A DNA stretch of 15,724 nucleotides, from contig JBNKLQ010000139.1 in NCBI GenBank assembly GCA_050292445.1, positions 1-15,724 on the forward strand, written 5' to 3'. Origin of the DNA: Leptofilum sp050292445 (GTDB lineage: Bacteria; Chloroflexota; Anaerolineae; Promineifilales; Promineifilaceae). The position numbers and the translations under genes were made by a program. Position 1 is the first letter of the stretch, and the number at the start of each line of letters is the position of its first letter. Of this stretch, positions 7,164 to 13,341 are shown piece by piece. The notes below the pieces were generated by a model that did no database searches, was not told where the DNA came from, and saw only the letters and a list, made by a program, of their open reading frames with translations.

Positions 7164-7200
7164 TCACCCACAAATTTTGGTGGGTAGTTGGCATGGGTGA
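7164..7200 (+). terminator. Weak hairpins after the SH3 lipoprotein gene
   Basis: Two alternative stems share sequence: acccac (7166-7171) with gtgggt (7180-7185), and tcaccca (7164-7170) with tgggtga (7194-7200). They start three bases after the stop. No T-run follows. They may protect the mRNA end or weakly terminate. Confidence 0.3.
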
Positions 7201-7300
7201 AATGTTTAAGCTGAAGTAAATTGCCCTAACATTATCCGACAAAAGTTCAGCAGTAGTTAGTCGCGTTTATACGCAACTTGTAAGGTTTGGGATGTAAGTT

Positions 7301-7753
7301 ATGCTTCAAAAGATAATGCAAACGCTAATCTTAGAGCGGCCTGGCGGTAAATGGACTATGGCTGCCTGGGGTGAAAAATTAGCGGCAAACGGGGAGTCGC
7401 TTAGCCACCGACTTGAGAAATATCCAGACAGTGAGCGAAACCGGCAAGTTTTGAACCACATCATTGGCATTGAACAATGGGGGCAGAGCCGTTTGCGCGT
7501 GGGGCTGGGTGAGCCATTCAAAGAAGAAGAGTACGATACCTATCGACCCTCGCGCAGCCGCAGCTGGGAACAGCTGAAGGCTGAATTTCGTATGACGCGC
7601 AAAAGAACCGTGGCGCTGGCAGAAGCCCTGGATGACAGTCAGGTTGATCAGTTTATGAAAGTCAAACACAATCGGTATGGCATGATTACGTTGGGTGCTT
7701 GGCTGCGCTATCTAGACATGCACGCTAATTTAGAGAGCAAGAGAATGAAGTAG
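7301..7753 (+). CDS. DinB-like four-helix protein
   Basis: The 150-residue protein fits the DinB superfamily of small four-helix metalloproteins, some of which are thiol-dependent S-transferases while most are uncharacterised. Visible cues are LNHIIGIEQWGQSRL (His53), a Trp/Arg-rich middle with SRSWEQLKAEFRMTRKRTVA, and the C-terminal MITLGAWLRYLDMHANLE (His141). The usual C-terminal HxxxH pair is here Tyr137-xxx-His141, so one typical metal ligand seems replaced and the metal site may be altered or lost. There is no clear ribosome site near ATG 7301; ATG 7316 is an alternative. It stands between the lipoprotein gene and a histidine kinase on the same strand, with gaps of 140 and 70 bases. 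The specific function is unknown. Confidence 0.65.
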   Translation: MLQKIMQTLILERPGGKWTMAAWGEKLAANGESLSHRLEKYPDSERNRQVLNHIIGIEQWGQSRLRVGLGEPFKEEEYDTYRPSRSRSWEQLKAEFRMTRKRTVALAEALDDSQVDQFMKVKHNRYGMITLGAWLRYLDMHANLESKRMK

Positions 7754-7823
7754 AGGCATCGCTTAACGTTGTACCAAATTGCGGGTTTGATACCTTTCTA
7801 CGCTAACAAAGAATCTAGACAAA

Positions 7824-9284
7824 ATGATAACGCCACAACGATTCCAAACCTGGCTGAATGCCCCAAATGTTTCTGATGAAAAAGATCGACGTCAGGTTTA
7901 TCTTTTTAATCTGGTTTTTAGGTGGGGGACCGTTTTTTTATTGCTTACGCTGCTGGTGTGGCCTTTTGTTGCCGATTCTCCCAATGCTAAACAATATTTT
8001 TATATTTCGTTTAGCTTAATCACAGGGCTTTTCATTACGAAACTGCTGCTAAATCATGGCTGGGTAAATGGAGCTGGTTATTTGTTAGCGGCCGTTTTTT
8101 GGTTGGCGTTCTCTGTGGCTGCCTTGAGGAATCCTGATGGTCTCGTCAGCACTCCCTTTTTAGCAGCGGTCACGATTGCGCCTATTGTTGCTGGTTTTGC
8201 CGTTGGCACCAAAGCTAGTATTTTTGCTACCCTGTTGAATTGGGGCTTGGGCGGCTATTTGACCTGGGGAGATTTGCACGATGCGGCACGCAGCGCCATC
8301 TTTTTTGAAGAGCCATTGTTTCGCTATTTGGTGCTAATGATCATGGTGTCGGTTTTCCCTCTAATCATTTACGTATGGCAGCGTAATTTACAGGATGCTC
8401 TGGAGCAGGTTCGTGTTACCAAACAAGCGCGGGCCGAAACGGCCGCTTACCGGCTGCAAAATGAAGAGTTGGAAGGGGCCGTCAAAGCCAGAACGGCCGA
8501 TTTGGAAAAATCGCTGGCGCGCGAGCGGCATTTGGCAGAGCAGTTGACCCAGGCGTTGGAGACCGAAACGCAACTAGGCGAATTACGCTCGCGCATCATT
8601 ACCGTCGTATCGCATGAATTTCGTACCCCTTTATCAGTTATTTATAGCTCGACACAGCTACTGCATAAATATTACGATAAGCTGCCGCAGGCGCGGCGAG
8701 ACGCAGCCCACCAAAGAATCGAAGAGGCGATTTTTTACCTTAATGATTTGCTCAAAGATGTCACTTTGGTAGAGCAAGCCCAGCGGGAACGCATCCAACC
8801 TGCTTACCAAACTTTTGCCTTTAACGAATTGTGCCAAAAACTTTCTGAAGCAATCATGCGGGAAAGCAATCAGCCGCAGCGCGTTTCTTTTGCCTATGCC
8901 GCCACGGTGGCAGCACCTGTACAGACTGACCTGATGCTTTTGGAACAAATAGCAGGCAATCTTGTTTCCAATGCGCTTAAATACTCAGGTACAACTTCGC
9001 CTGTTCAGGTTCGCTTTTGGTTCCATGAGGCTCAGTTTGTTGTTGAGGTTCAAGATCAAGGGATTGGTGTTCCGCTGCCTGAGCAGGAAAAAGTATTTGA
9101 GCTATTTTATCGTGCCAGTAACGTGGATGAACGGCGCGGCCTGGGATTGGGTCTTTTCATCGTACAGGCAATTAGCAAAATGATGCAGGGGCACGTGACT
9201 TTGCTAAGCCAGGGGCAGGGGCATGGAGCAACCTTTCAGGTTTACCTGCCCCTTTTGCCCGAGCCTGAGCTGATAGCAGCTTGA
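7824..9284 (+). CDS. Membrane-bound sensor histidine kinase (orphan)
   Basis: This 486-residue protein autophosphorylates a His and would pass phosphate to a response regulator. About six membrane helices fill the N-terminus (roughly 31-50, 58-76, 83-101, 110-128, 130-147, 166-185) with short loops, so it probably senses a membrane or intracellular signal. A coiled coil rich in Glu, Ala and Arg spans about 186-255. The H-box is VVSHEFRTPLSVI with His264. The ATPase part has the N-box NLVSNALKYS (Asn383), G1 DQGIGVP (Asp411), F-box FELFYRA and G2 GLGLGLFIV (from Gly439). It ends with LPLLPEPELIAA. No response regulator gene lies in the window, so its partner is unknown. The stop is 10 bases from that of the convergent BtrH-like gene. 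No Shine-Dalgarno sequence is visible at ATG 7824. Confidence 0.92.
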   Translation: MITPQRFQTWLNAPNVSDEKDRRQVYLFNLVFRWGTVFLLLTLLVWPFVADSPNAKQYFYISFSLITGLFITKLLLNHGWVNGAGYLLAAVFWLAFSVAALRNPDGLVSTPFLAAVTIAPIVAGFAVGTKASIFATLLNWGLGGYLTWGDLHDAARSAIFFEEPLFRYLVLMIMVSVFPLIIYVWQRNLQDALEQVRVTKQARAETAAYRLQNEELEGAVKARTADLEKSLARERHLAEQLTQALETETQLGELRSRIITVVSHEFRTPLSVIYSSTQLLHKYYDKLPQARRDAAHQRIEEAIFYLNDLLKDVTLVEQAQRERIQPAYQTFAFNELCQKLSEAIMRESNQPQRVSFAYAATVAAPVQTDLMLLEQIAGNLVSNALKYSGTTSPVQVRFWFHEAQFVVEVQDQGIGVPLPEQEKVFELFYRASNVDERRGLGLGLFIVQAISKMMQGHVTLLSQGQGHGATFQVYLPLLPEPELIAA

Positions 9285-9294
9285 CATGTGCCGA

Positions 9295-10500
9295 TTACAG
9301 CATAGCTTCTTTTAGTTGGGTAACGGCCGTTTCCTCCAAATCATGTATCTTTTGCAGGTGCGCTGCCATTTCACCCCGGAAGGTTTCAACCTCATTTTTA
9401 TTTAAAGGAAAATTTGTCTCAGCCTCAGCCAGAAGCGCTTTTTCCCGCTGCTTGAGCTGCGTAATTTGATCGCTGGCGACGCTGCCCTGAGTAAACAGCA
9501 GGTCGCGCTGCTGCTGCAAAACCTGGTCCATCTCGCCCAGCAACGGTACGTCGCTGGGCAGTAGCGCCTGACTGAAGGCATCCCATGCCTGGGCACTGTG
9601 CCGAAATTGAGCTGCCACTTCGTTAAGTGCTGGTCTCTCCAGAATTTGGCTCGCTTCCTCCAGAAAATCAGCGTACACGTCCCGTTCAGCATAGCCTACC
9701 TTGCCAAAAATGTTAATGTCGCTAAATACGCCTGCCAGCCCAGCCAGCATTTTGCGCCCGGCGGGGAATTCACGCTCCCAGCTGAGGCGCGTTTTGGGGC
9801 GGGTTAGCAGCTTGATCCAGTGCAGATAAGCTGCCAGGCCGAAATTGTTTTTGGAGCCTTTGGGCGGTTTTTCGGTATACAGTTTAAGGCAGTCCCAAAT
9901 GCCAGCTTGCACGGCGCTGGGCAGCTTTTCAGGCAGAGGTGGCTCCAGGGTAAGCACGCGAAACTTCTCTTTTTTGACGCGGGCGCGGGCGGCGTGCAGT
10001 TGGTCGGTGGTGATGGTCAGGGGAATGGGGGCACGGTCGGCGATGTGGACGGTTGCGGCCGTTTCATCATAGCCGTAGACCAAAATGGGGAACATGGCCC
10101 ACATGCCTTCATCGTAGGGGAAGGCGTTGTAGGGCAGGCTGAAATAATCGGCCCAGACAATGGCTGGTTCGCCGCCCCCCAGCGTGTCTACCAGGTTGGT
10201 AATGCCTTTTGCTGGGCTAGTCGTGTGGCGTCGGTGCTGCACCACGCCCAGACGGGCCAGCATGGTGTCCAGCGGATCGAAGGTGTTACGGGTGAGGATG
10301 CGCGCCTGGGGATCGTATCCTTCATAGGCGAAGGAGAAGTAGCCCATTACTACCCCGCCGCTGATGCCCATGAGCAGGGCTTCGCTGTACGGCCGTCCCG
10401 TATGCGGCGCTTTAACGCCCGTATAGGCCAAGAAGTTACAAACGGTGCCGGTTTCCCAATGACGGCCGTTAAACTGTTGGTAATTGTTGAGTATTGGCAT
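9295..10500 (-). CDS. BtrH-like N-terminal domain protein with C-terminal DUF4872-like and helical region
   Basis: The 401-residue protein begins with NGRHWETGTVCNFLAYTG and YSEALLMGISGGVVMGYFSF, the pattern of the BtrH N-terminal domain. This is a papain-like fold; in butirosin synthesis BtrH transfers an acyl group from a carrier protein to an aminoglycoside. The middle (NTFDPLDTMLARLGV, VDTLGGGEPAIVWADYFSLP, ILVYGYDETAATVHIADR) fits the linked DUF4872-like part. From about residue 320 it is mostly helical and ends in a probable coiled coil. Many relatives have HC where this protein has His14-Trp15; Cys21 follows six residues later. No antibiotic biosynthesis genes are nearby, so the acyltransfer or peptidase activity and its substrate are unknown. 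The start at 10500 is set by GGAGG five bases upstream. Three ACGGCCGT octamers fall in this gene. Confidence 0.78.
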   Translation of the reverse strand: MPILNNYQQFNGRHWETGTVCNFLAYTGVKAPHTGRPYSEALLMGISGGVVMGYFSFAYEGYDPQARILTRNTFDPLDTMLARLGVVQHRRHTTSPAKGITNLVDTLGGGEPAIVWADYFSLPYNAFPYDEGMWAMFPILVYGYDETAATVHIADRAPIPLTITTDQLHAARARVKKEKFRVLTLEPPLPEKLPSAVQAGIWDCLKLYTEKPPKGSKNNFGLAAYLHWIKLLTRPKTRLSWEREFPAGRKMLAGLAGVFSDINIFGKVGYAERDVYADFLEEASQILERPALNEVAAQFRHSAQAWDAFSQALLPSDVPLLGEMDQVLQQQRDLLFTQGSVASDQITQLKQREKALLAEAETNFPLNKNEVETFRGEMAAHLQKIHDLEETAVTQLKEAML

Positions 10501-10505
10501 GGATT

Positions 10506-10510
10506 CCTCC
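10506..10510 (-). promoter_or_regulatory. Ribosome binding site of the BtrH-like gene
   Basis: Minus-strand GGAGG lies five bases before ATG 10500. It excludes the longer reading frame to 10545, whose extra residues come from the gcagag-type repeat. Confidence 0.75.
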
Positions 10511-10519
10511 AGAATTTTT

Positions 10520-10569
10520 TCACCGCAAAGGCGCAGAGGACGCAAAGATTTTTAGTTGTGCGTTGCGGT
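10520..10569. repeat. gcgcagagg-type dispersed intergenic repeat with short inverted arms
   Basis: The stretch at 10522-10548 (accgcaaaggcgcagagg, then acgcaaag) belongs to a purine-rich repeat type found between genes in many environmental bacteria. Translated on the plus strand it gives FTAKAQRTQR, a well-known spurious peptide tail. Its start accgcaa (10522-10528) pairs with ttgcggt (10563-10569). It lies just upstream of the BtrH-like gene on the minus strand. A related element lies at 12257-12345. Confidence 0.6.
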
Positions 10570-10649
10570 TAGTTTGTTGAATCGTGCCAACAGTATACGG
10601 CCGTTTTCCCACCCGTTGGAAAAAGAGAGACATAGTATGCACTTTTTCT

Positions 10650-10700
10650 ATTTCCCCGGAAACTTTTCATTACCAGCTCAACAAAAGTTTCCGGGGAAAT
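10650..10700. repeat. Perfect 18-bp inverted repeat of the tttccccggaaact family
   Basis: Arms atttccccggaaactttt (10650-10667) and aaaagtttccggggaaat (10683-10700) are exact complements around a 15-base loop. It begins six bases after the stop of the thermonuclease gene (minus strand). Its arm shares 15 identical bases with the element after ychF at 6080-6094. The position after stop codons suggests a transcript-end function. The perfect symmetry also fits a small non-autonomous mobile or REP-like element. Confidence 0.85.
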
Positions 10701-10705
10701 GAATG

Positions 10706-11254
10706 TTAAGGGGCAAAGACACCAGTAGGATGACAACCCAACTGCTGGTCAGTGGCGCTGCTTTCCAGCTCTTCCAGATAGTCGAACAACTCATCATCAG
10801 GCGGATACCGTTTGGATTCGGCCCAGCCACCGGCAACCAGTTCTGCATTGACCAGCACCGCATCCACGTAGACGTAGCGCAGCAGCCGATCGTAGCGGTC
10901 AGTGTTGTTGGTATCTTGTACCAGACGCACCGTTTGCCCTTCCACGTAGCTGGCATTAGCCTCGGTGGCGTCGGCAAAACAAGCTTCGTCCCGCTCGGGT
11001 GTGTCGATGCCAATGTAACGGACGCGGTAAGAACGGCCGTCCAGCAGCACATTAATCGTATCGCCGTCAATCACTTCGGTGACAACGGCCGTTTCGCTGG
11101 GCGCGTTTGGCAGCTGCGGGGCATTTGGGGCCAGGATACCGTCGCTGCCAGTGGGCGGGGGTGTCAGCAAATCGCAGGCGGCCAAAAACAGCACCAGTAG
11201 GCAGAGGATCAGGAGATAAAGGGATTGTTTGGGATGCAGTTGCTTAATCATCAT
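10706..11254 (-). CDS. Exported thermonuclease (SNase-fold) lipoprotein
   Basis: Staphylococcal-nuclease-like enzymes cut DNA and RNA with calcium. The 182-residue protein has a lipoprotein signal peptide ending LFLAAC (Cys27), a Pro-rich spacer to about residue 52 and one SNase domain (about 54-160). The catalytic pattern is intact: VIDGDT with Asp65, VRYIGIDTPE with Arg79, Asp84, Thr85 and Glu87, and DRLLRYV with Arg126. The spacing Asp65-Arg79-Asp84-Glu87 matches Asp21-Arg35-Asp40-Glu43 of staphylococcal nuclease. It should act outside the membrane, perhaps in nutrient scavenging. Its ATG (11254-11252) overlaps the stop codon of the pseudouridine synthase gene (ATGA) and no Shine-Dalgarno sequence is seen, so translation is probably coupled. 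A second ATG follows at once at 11251. Confidence 0.9.
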   Translation of the reverse strand: MMIKQLHPKQSLYLLILCLLVLFLAACDLLTPPPTGSDGILAPNAPQLPNAPSETAVVTEVIDGDTINVLLDGRSYRVRYIGIDTPERDEACFADATEANASYVEGQTVRLVQDTNNTDRYDRLLRYVYVDAVLVNAELVAGGWAESKRYPPDDELFDYLEELESSATDQQLGCHPTGVFAP

Positions 11255-12204
11255 GATGATATCGTGTTGGCCTCAAATGTGGGGTCGATGGTTTTTAGAA
11301 AGGTTTGAATATCGTGGGCGAGGGGGGCGTTGATGCTGAGCGGCCGTTTCTGACGTGGATGCCAGATAATGGTTTGGGCACAGTGCAGTGCTTGGCGGGG
11401 TAATGGTGCCTTGTCGCTACCGCCAGCTTCATACTGGGCCAGAAATTCGGTGTCGTTCATGGTGTAAAGACTGTCGCCAACGATGGGATGCCCCAGCGCC
11501 GCCAAATGGACGCGCAGCTGATGGGTGCGTCCCGTTTTGGGGGTGAGGCGGACGAGGGTATAGTTTGGGGGAAACGGCCGTATCACTTCCAAAATCGTCT
11601 GGGCTGGCTTGCCGTCATCCATCACACCAAAGCGGTAAATCCCTTCGGCGCTGGGCAGGCGGCCGATTGGCAAATCGACTTCTCGGATGGTCCAATTGGG
11701 GATGCCGTGGACCACAGCCAGATACGTTTTTTCTACGGTGCGGTCGGCAAACTGGGTCTGCACCTCACGCAGGGTGTCATTGTCCCGTGCCAGCAGGACC
11801 ACGCCGGAGGTGTTTTTGTCCAGCCGGTTGATGAGCGTGGCCTTTGGGTAGGGCGGGGTGTAGTTGTGGCGCAGCTGGTAGATGAGGTTGGCCTGGATAT
11901 AACGGCCGTGTCCATGCACCTTCAAATTCCCTGGCTTATTGACCCCTAGCAGCCATTCATCTTCATAGACAATTTTGTAATCCAGATTCACATCTGGCAG
12001 CGGTGGTTCTGGTAGGTCACAGGCGATCACGTCTCCCTGGCGGACAATTTGGTGCGGCGTGGCGGTACGGCCGTTGCAGGTAACATCCCCTGCTTCAATC
12101 CGTGCCTGCCAGGTAGCCCGCGATTGGTAGGTGAAGCGGCCTGCCAGGTAATCGAGCAGCGGTTTTTGGTGGAATACGGCCGTAACCTTCGACGAAACAA
12201 TCAT
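11251..12204 (-). CDS. RluA-family 23S rRNA/tRNA pseudouridine synthase with S4 domain
   Basis: The enzyme isomerises uridine to pseudouridine in rRNA or tRNA. Counting from ATG 12204 it has 317 residues: an S4-like RNA-binding region (about 10-65, LLDYLAGRFTYQSRATWQAR and GDVTCNGRTATP) and a catalytic domain with the signature INRLDKNTSGVVLLARD, where Asp129 is the nucleophile. Further family motifs are VNKPGNLKVHGHG, TPKTGRTHQLRVHLA and GHPIVGDSLY. The architecture resembles RluC/RluD, but the target uridine cannot be assigned. The ATG is preceded directly by the T-run of an intrinsic terminator and has no Shine-Dalgarno sequence, so the start may be leaderless or regulated by attenuation. 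The stop overlaps the start of the nuclease gene. Four ACGGCCGT octamers lie in this gene. Confidence 0.92.
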   Translation of the reverse strand: MIVSSKVTAVFHQKPLLDYLAGRFTYQSRATWQARIEAGDVTCNGRTATPHQIVRQGDVIACDLPEPPLPDVNLDYKIVYEDEWLLGVNKPGNLKVHGHGRYIQANLIYQLRHNYTPPYPKATLINRLDKNTSGVVLLARDNDTLREVQTQFADRTVEKTYLAVVHGIPNWTIREVDLPIGRLPSAEGIYRFGVMDDGKPAQTILEVIRPFPPNYTLVRLTPKTGRTHQLRVHLAALGHPIVGDSLYTMNDTEFLAQYEAGGSDKAPLPRQALHCAQTIIWHPRQKRPLSINAPLAHDIQTFLKTIDPTFEANTISS

Positions 12205-12239
12205 AAAAACAAAACGCCCGAACAACTTTATTCGAGCGT
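12205..12239 (-). terminator. Intrinsic terminator directly upstream of the pseudouridine synthase ATG
   Basis: Read on the minus strand, acgctcgaa (12239-12231) pairs with ttcgggcgt (12222-12214) over 9 bp including one G:T wobble, with an eight-base loop. It is followed by ttttgttttt, whose last T touches the ATG at 12204. Stem plus T-run is the classical Rho-independent form. It would stop minus-strand transcription arriving from the thioredoxin-like gene, or act as an attenuator for the synthase gene. Confidence 0.75.
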
Positions 12240-12256
12240 CAATAAACCAAAAGAGG

Positions 12257-12345
12257 AACACAGAGCTGCGCAGAGAAGACGCAGAGTTTCGCTGAGATTT
12301 TAGAGAAAAACTCTGTGTAGCTCCATGGTTCTCCGCGTAACTCCG
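12257..12345. repeat. gcagag-type dispersed repeat forming a long imperfect hairpin
   Basis: The left half (12257-12289) carries cacagagctgcgcagag and aagacgcagagttt. The right half (12308-12345) is an approximate reverse complement (aaactctgtgtagctcc, ctccgcgtaactccg). The core gcagagttt (12281-12289) pairs with aaactctgt (12308-12316) around 18 bases. It fills the gap between the thioredoxin-like stop and the terminator and is related to the element at 10520-10569. Confidence 0.6.
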
Positions 12346-12359
12346 CCTTCCAAACTCTC

Positions 12360-13184
12360 TTAAAAGAGGACAGAGGCGAGTTCCGCGCGGTAGGTTTGCG
12401 TCAGATCATCATTGTTGCCCAGCAGGGCAAACATGGCGACCATCACCTGCCGTGCTTCGCCGTACCGCTTATCCTGCCGCAGCACGTCTAGCAAGCCATC
12501 CATCGCTGCGGCCAGATTGCCTCGGCTAATCAGCCGTGCCGCCTGACGATACTGAATCTCAAGCGCGGATAAATCTTCATCTTCTGTCAGATCTTCGGCG
12601 ATGAGGCACAAATAATTTGCCAATGGCAACAGATTTTCGGCCTCGACTAGTTCTGGGCCATCTTTAATCCCTTTCAAAAAATCACGCGCTTCGCAACCTT
12701 CCCCCTGCGCCAATAGCGCTTTGGCCAGATTCAGGGTTACGTCTGGTCGGTTAGAGTGCTCTACCATGAGATCACGCAACGCTTGTTCCGCTTTTATCCA
12801 GTGGCGCGTGGCTAACAAGCTTTGCGCATCACTTAGCGCCTCATCCAGCTCGGTGGGAATGAGCTTCTGAATAAACTGGCGAATTTTAGGTTCTGGCTGC
12901 ACGCCGATAAACTCATCGGCCACGTCGCCATCTACAAAGGCCAAAACGGCCGGTATGCTTTGGACTCGAAATTGCATAGACAGATTAGGATTGTTGTCTA
13001 CGTTGACTTTTGCCAGAATAAAATGCAGATTGGGATCAGCCGCCAGGCGCTCCAAAATGGGGCTTAACATGCGGCAAGGTCCGCACCAGGGTGCCCAAAA
13101 ATCAACAATAACCGGCAGCTCCTCGGACCGCTCCAGCACCTCCTCAATAAATGTCTCTTCTGTTACATCAATAATATTTTCCAC
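12360..13184 (-). CDS. CnoX/YbbN-like thioredoxin with TPR region
   Basis: The 274-residue protein joins an N-terminal thioredoxin domain (about 1-108) to a helical TPR-like region (about 113-274), the layout of E. coli CnoX (YbbN), a chaperedoxin that protects substrates from oxidation and hands them to GroEL. The active site is VDFWAPWCGPCRM with Cys34 and Cys37, so unlike E. coli CnoX (SxxC) this one should be able to reduce disulfides. The cis-Pro motif SIPAVLAFVDG is present, and there is no signal peptide, so it is cytoplasmic. The start is GTG, read from cac at 13182-13184, with GAGG seven bases upstream (13192-13195). The stop lies next to the long gcagag-type hairpin. No ACGGCCGT occurs here; one variant, ACGGCCGG, does. 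Confidence 0.9.
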   Translation of the reverse strand: MENIIDVTEETFIEEVLERSEELPVIVDFWAPWCGPCRMLSPILERLAADPNLHFILAKVNVDNNPNLSMQFRVQSIPAVLAFVDGDVADEFIGVQPEPKIRQFIQKLIPTELDEALSDAQSLLATRHWIKAEQALRDLMVEHSNRPDVTLNLAKALLAQGEGCEARDFLKGIKDGPELVEAENLLPLANYLCLIAEDLTEDEDLSALEIQYRQAARLISRGNLAAAMDGLLDVLRQDKRYGEARQVMVAMFALLGNNDDLTQTYRAELASVLF

Positions 13185-13230
13185 GATTTAACCTCATAAA
13201 TGGTCTTGGGCTCATTTTAACATGAAGGGG

Positions 13231-13335
13231 GTGAGAAGTGAAAAGTAAATAAGTGAAGGGTAAAAAGCAAACAGTGGCAAGTTGCAGGTTCGGTTTGTGA
13301 ACCTGCAACTTGCCACCTGCTACCTGCCACCTATG
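13231..13335. repeat. Low-complexity repeat tract with a perfect 18-bp inverted repeat
   Basis: A purine-rich stretch (13231-13270: gagaagtgaaaagtaaataag, gtgaagggtaaaaag) leads into arms gtggcaagttgcaggttc (13274-13291) and gaacctgcaacttgccac (13299-13316), perfect complements with a seven-base loop. Degenerate direct repeats (cttgccacctgc, tacctgccacct) then run to 13332. It lies between the start of the thioredoxin-like gene and the stop of the HtrA-like gene. It may end the protease transcript and also looks like a dispersed intergenic repeat. Confidence 0.75.
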
Positions 13336-13341
13336 AGCTTT

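Noticed and set aside
9820..10572. Plus-strand open frame of 250 codons.
   Set aside because: It lies antisense within the BtrH-like gene, which has a ribosome site and recognisable domains. Its tail is the spurious AKAQR-type peptide of a dispersed repeat.
11488..11949. Plus-strand open frame of 153 codons.
   Set aside because: It is antisense to the catalytic domain of the pseudouridine synthase and has no independent support.
12205..12261. N-terminal extension of the pseudouridine synthase (MFLFWFIDARIKLFGRFVF).
   Set aside because: These codons are the intrinsic terminator stem and T-run, and the hydrophobic peptide does not fit the family.
13231..13335. Possible CRISPR-like array.
   Set aside because: The units are short, degenerate and lack regular spacers. 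The structure is one inverted repeat with low-complexity flanks.
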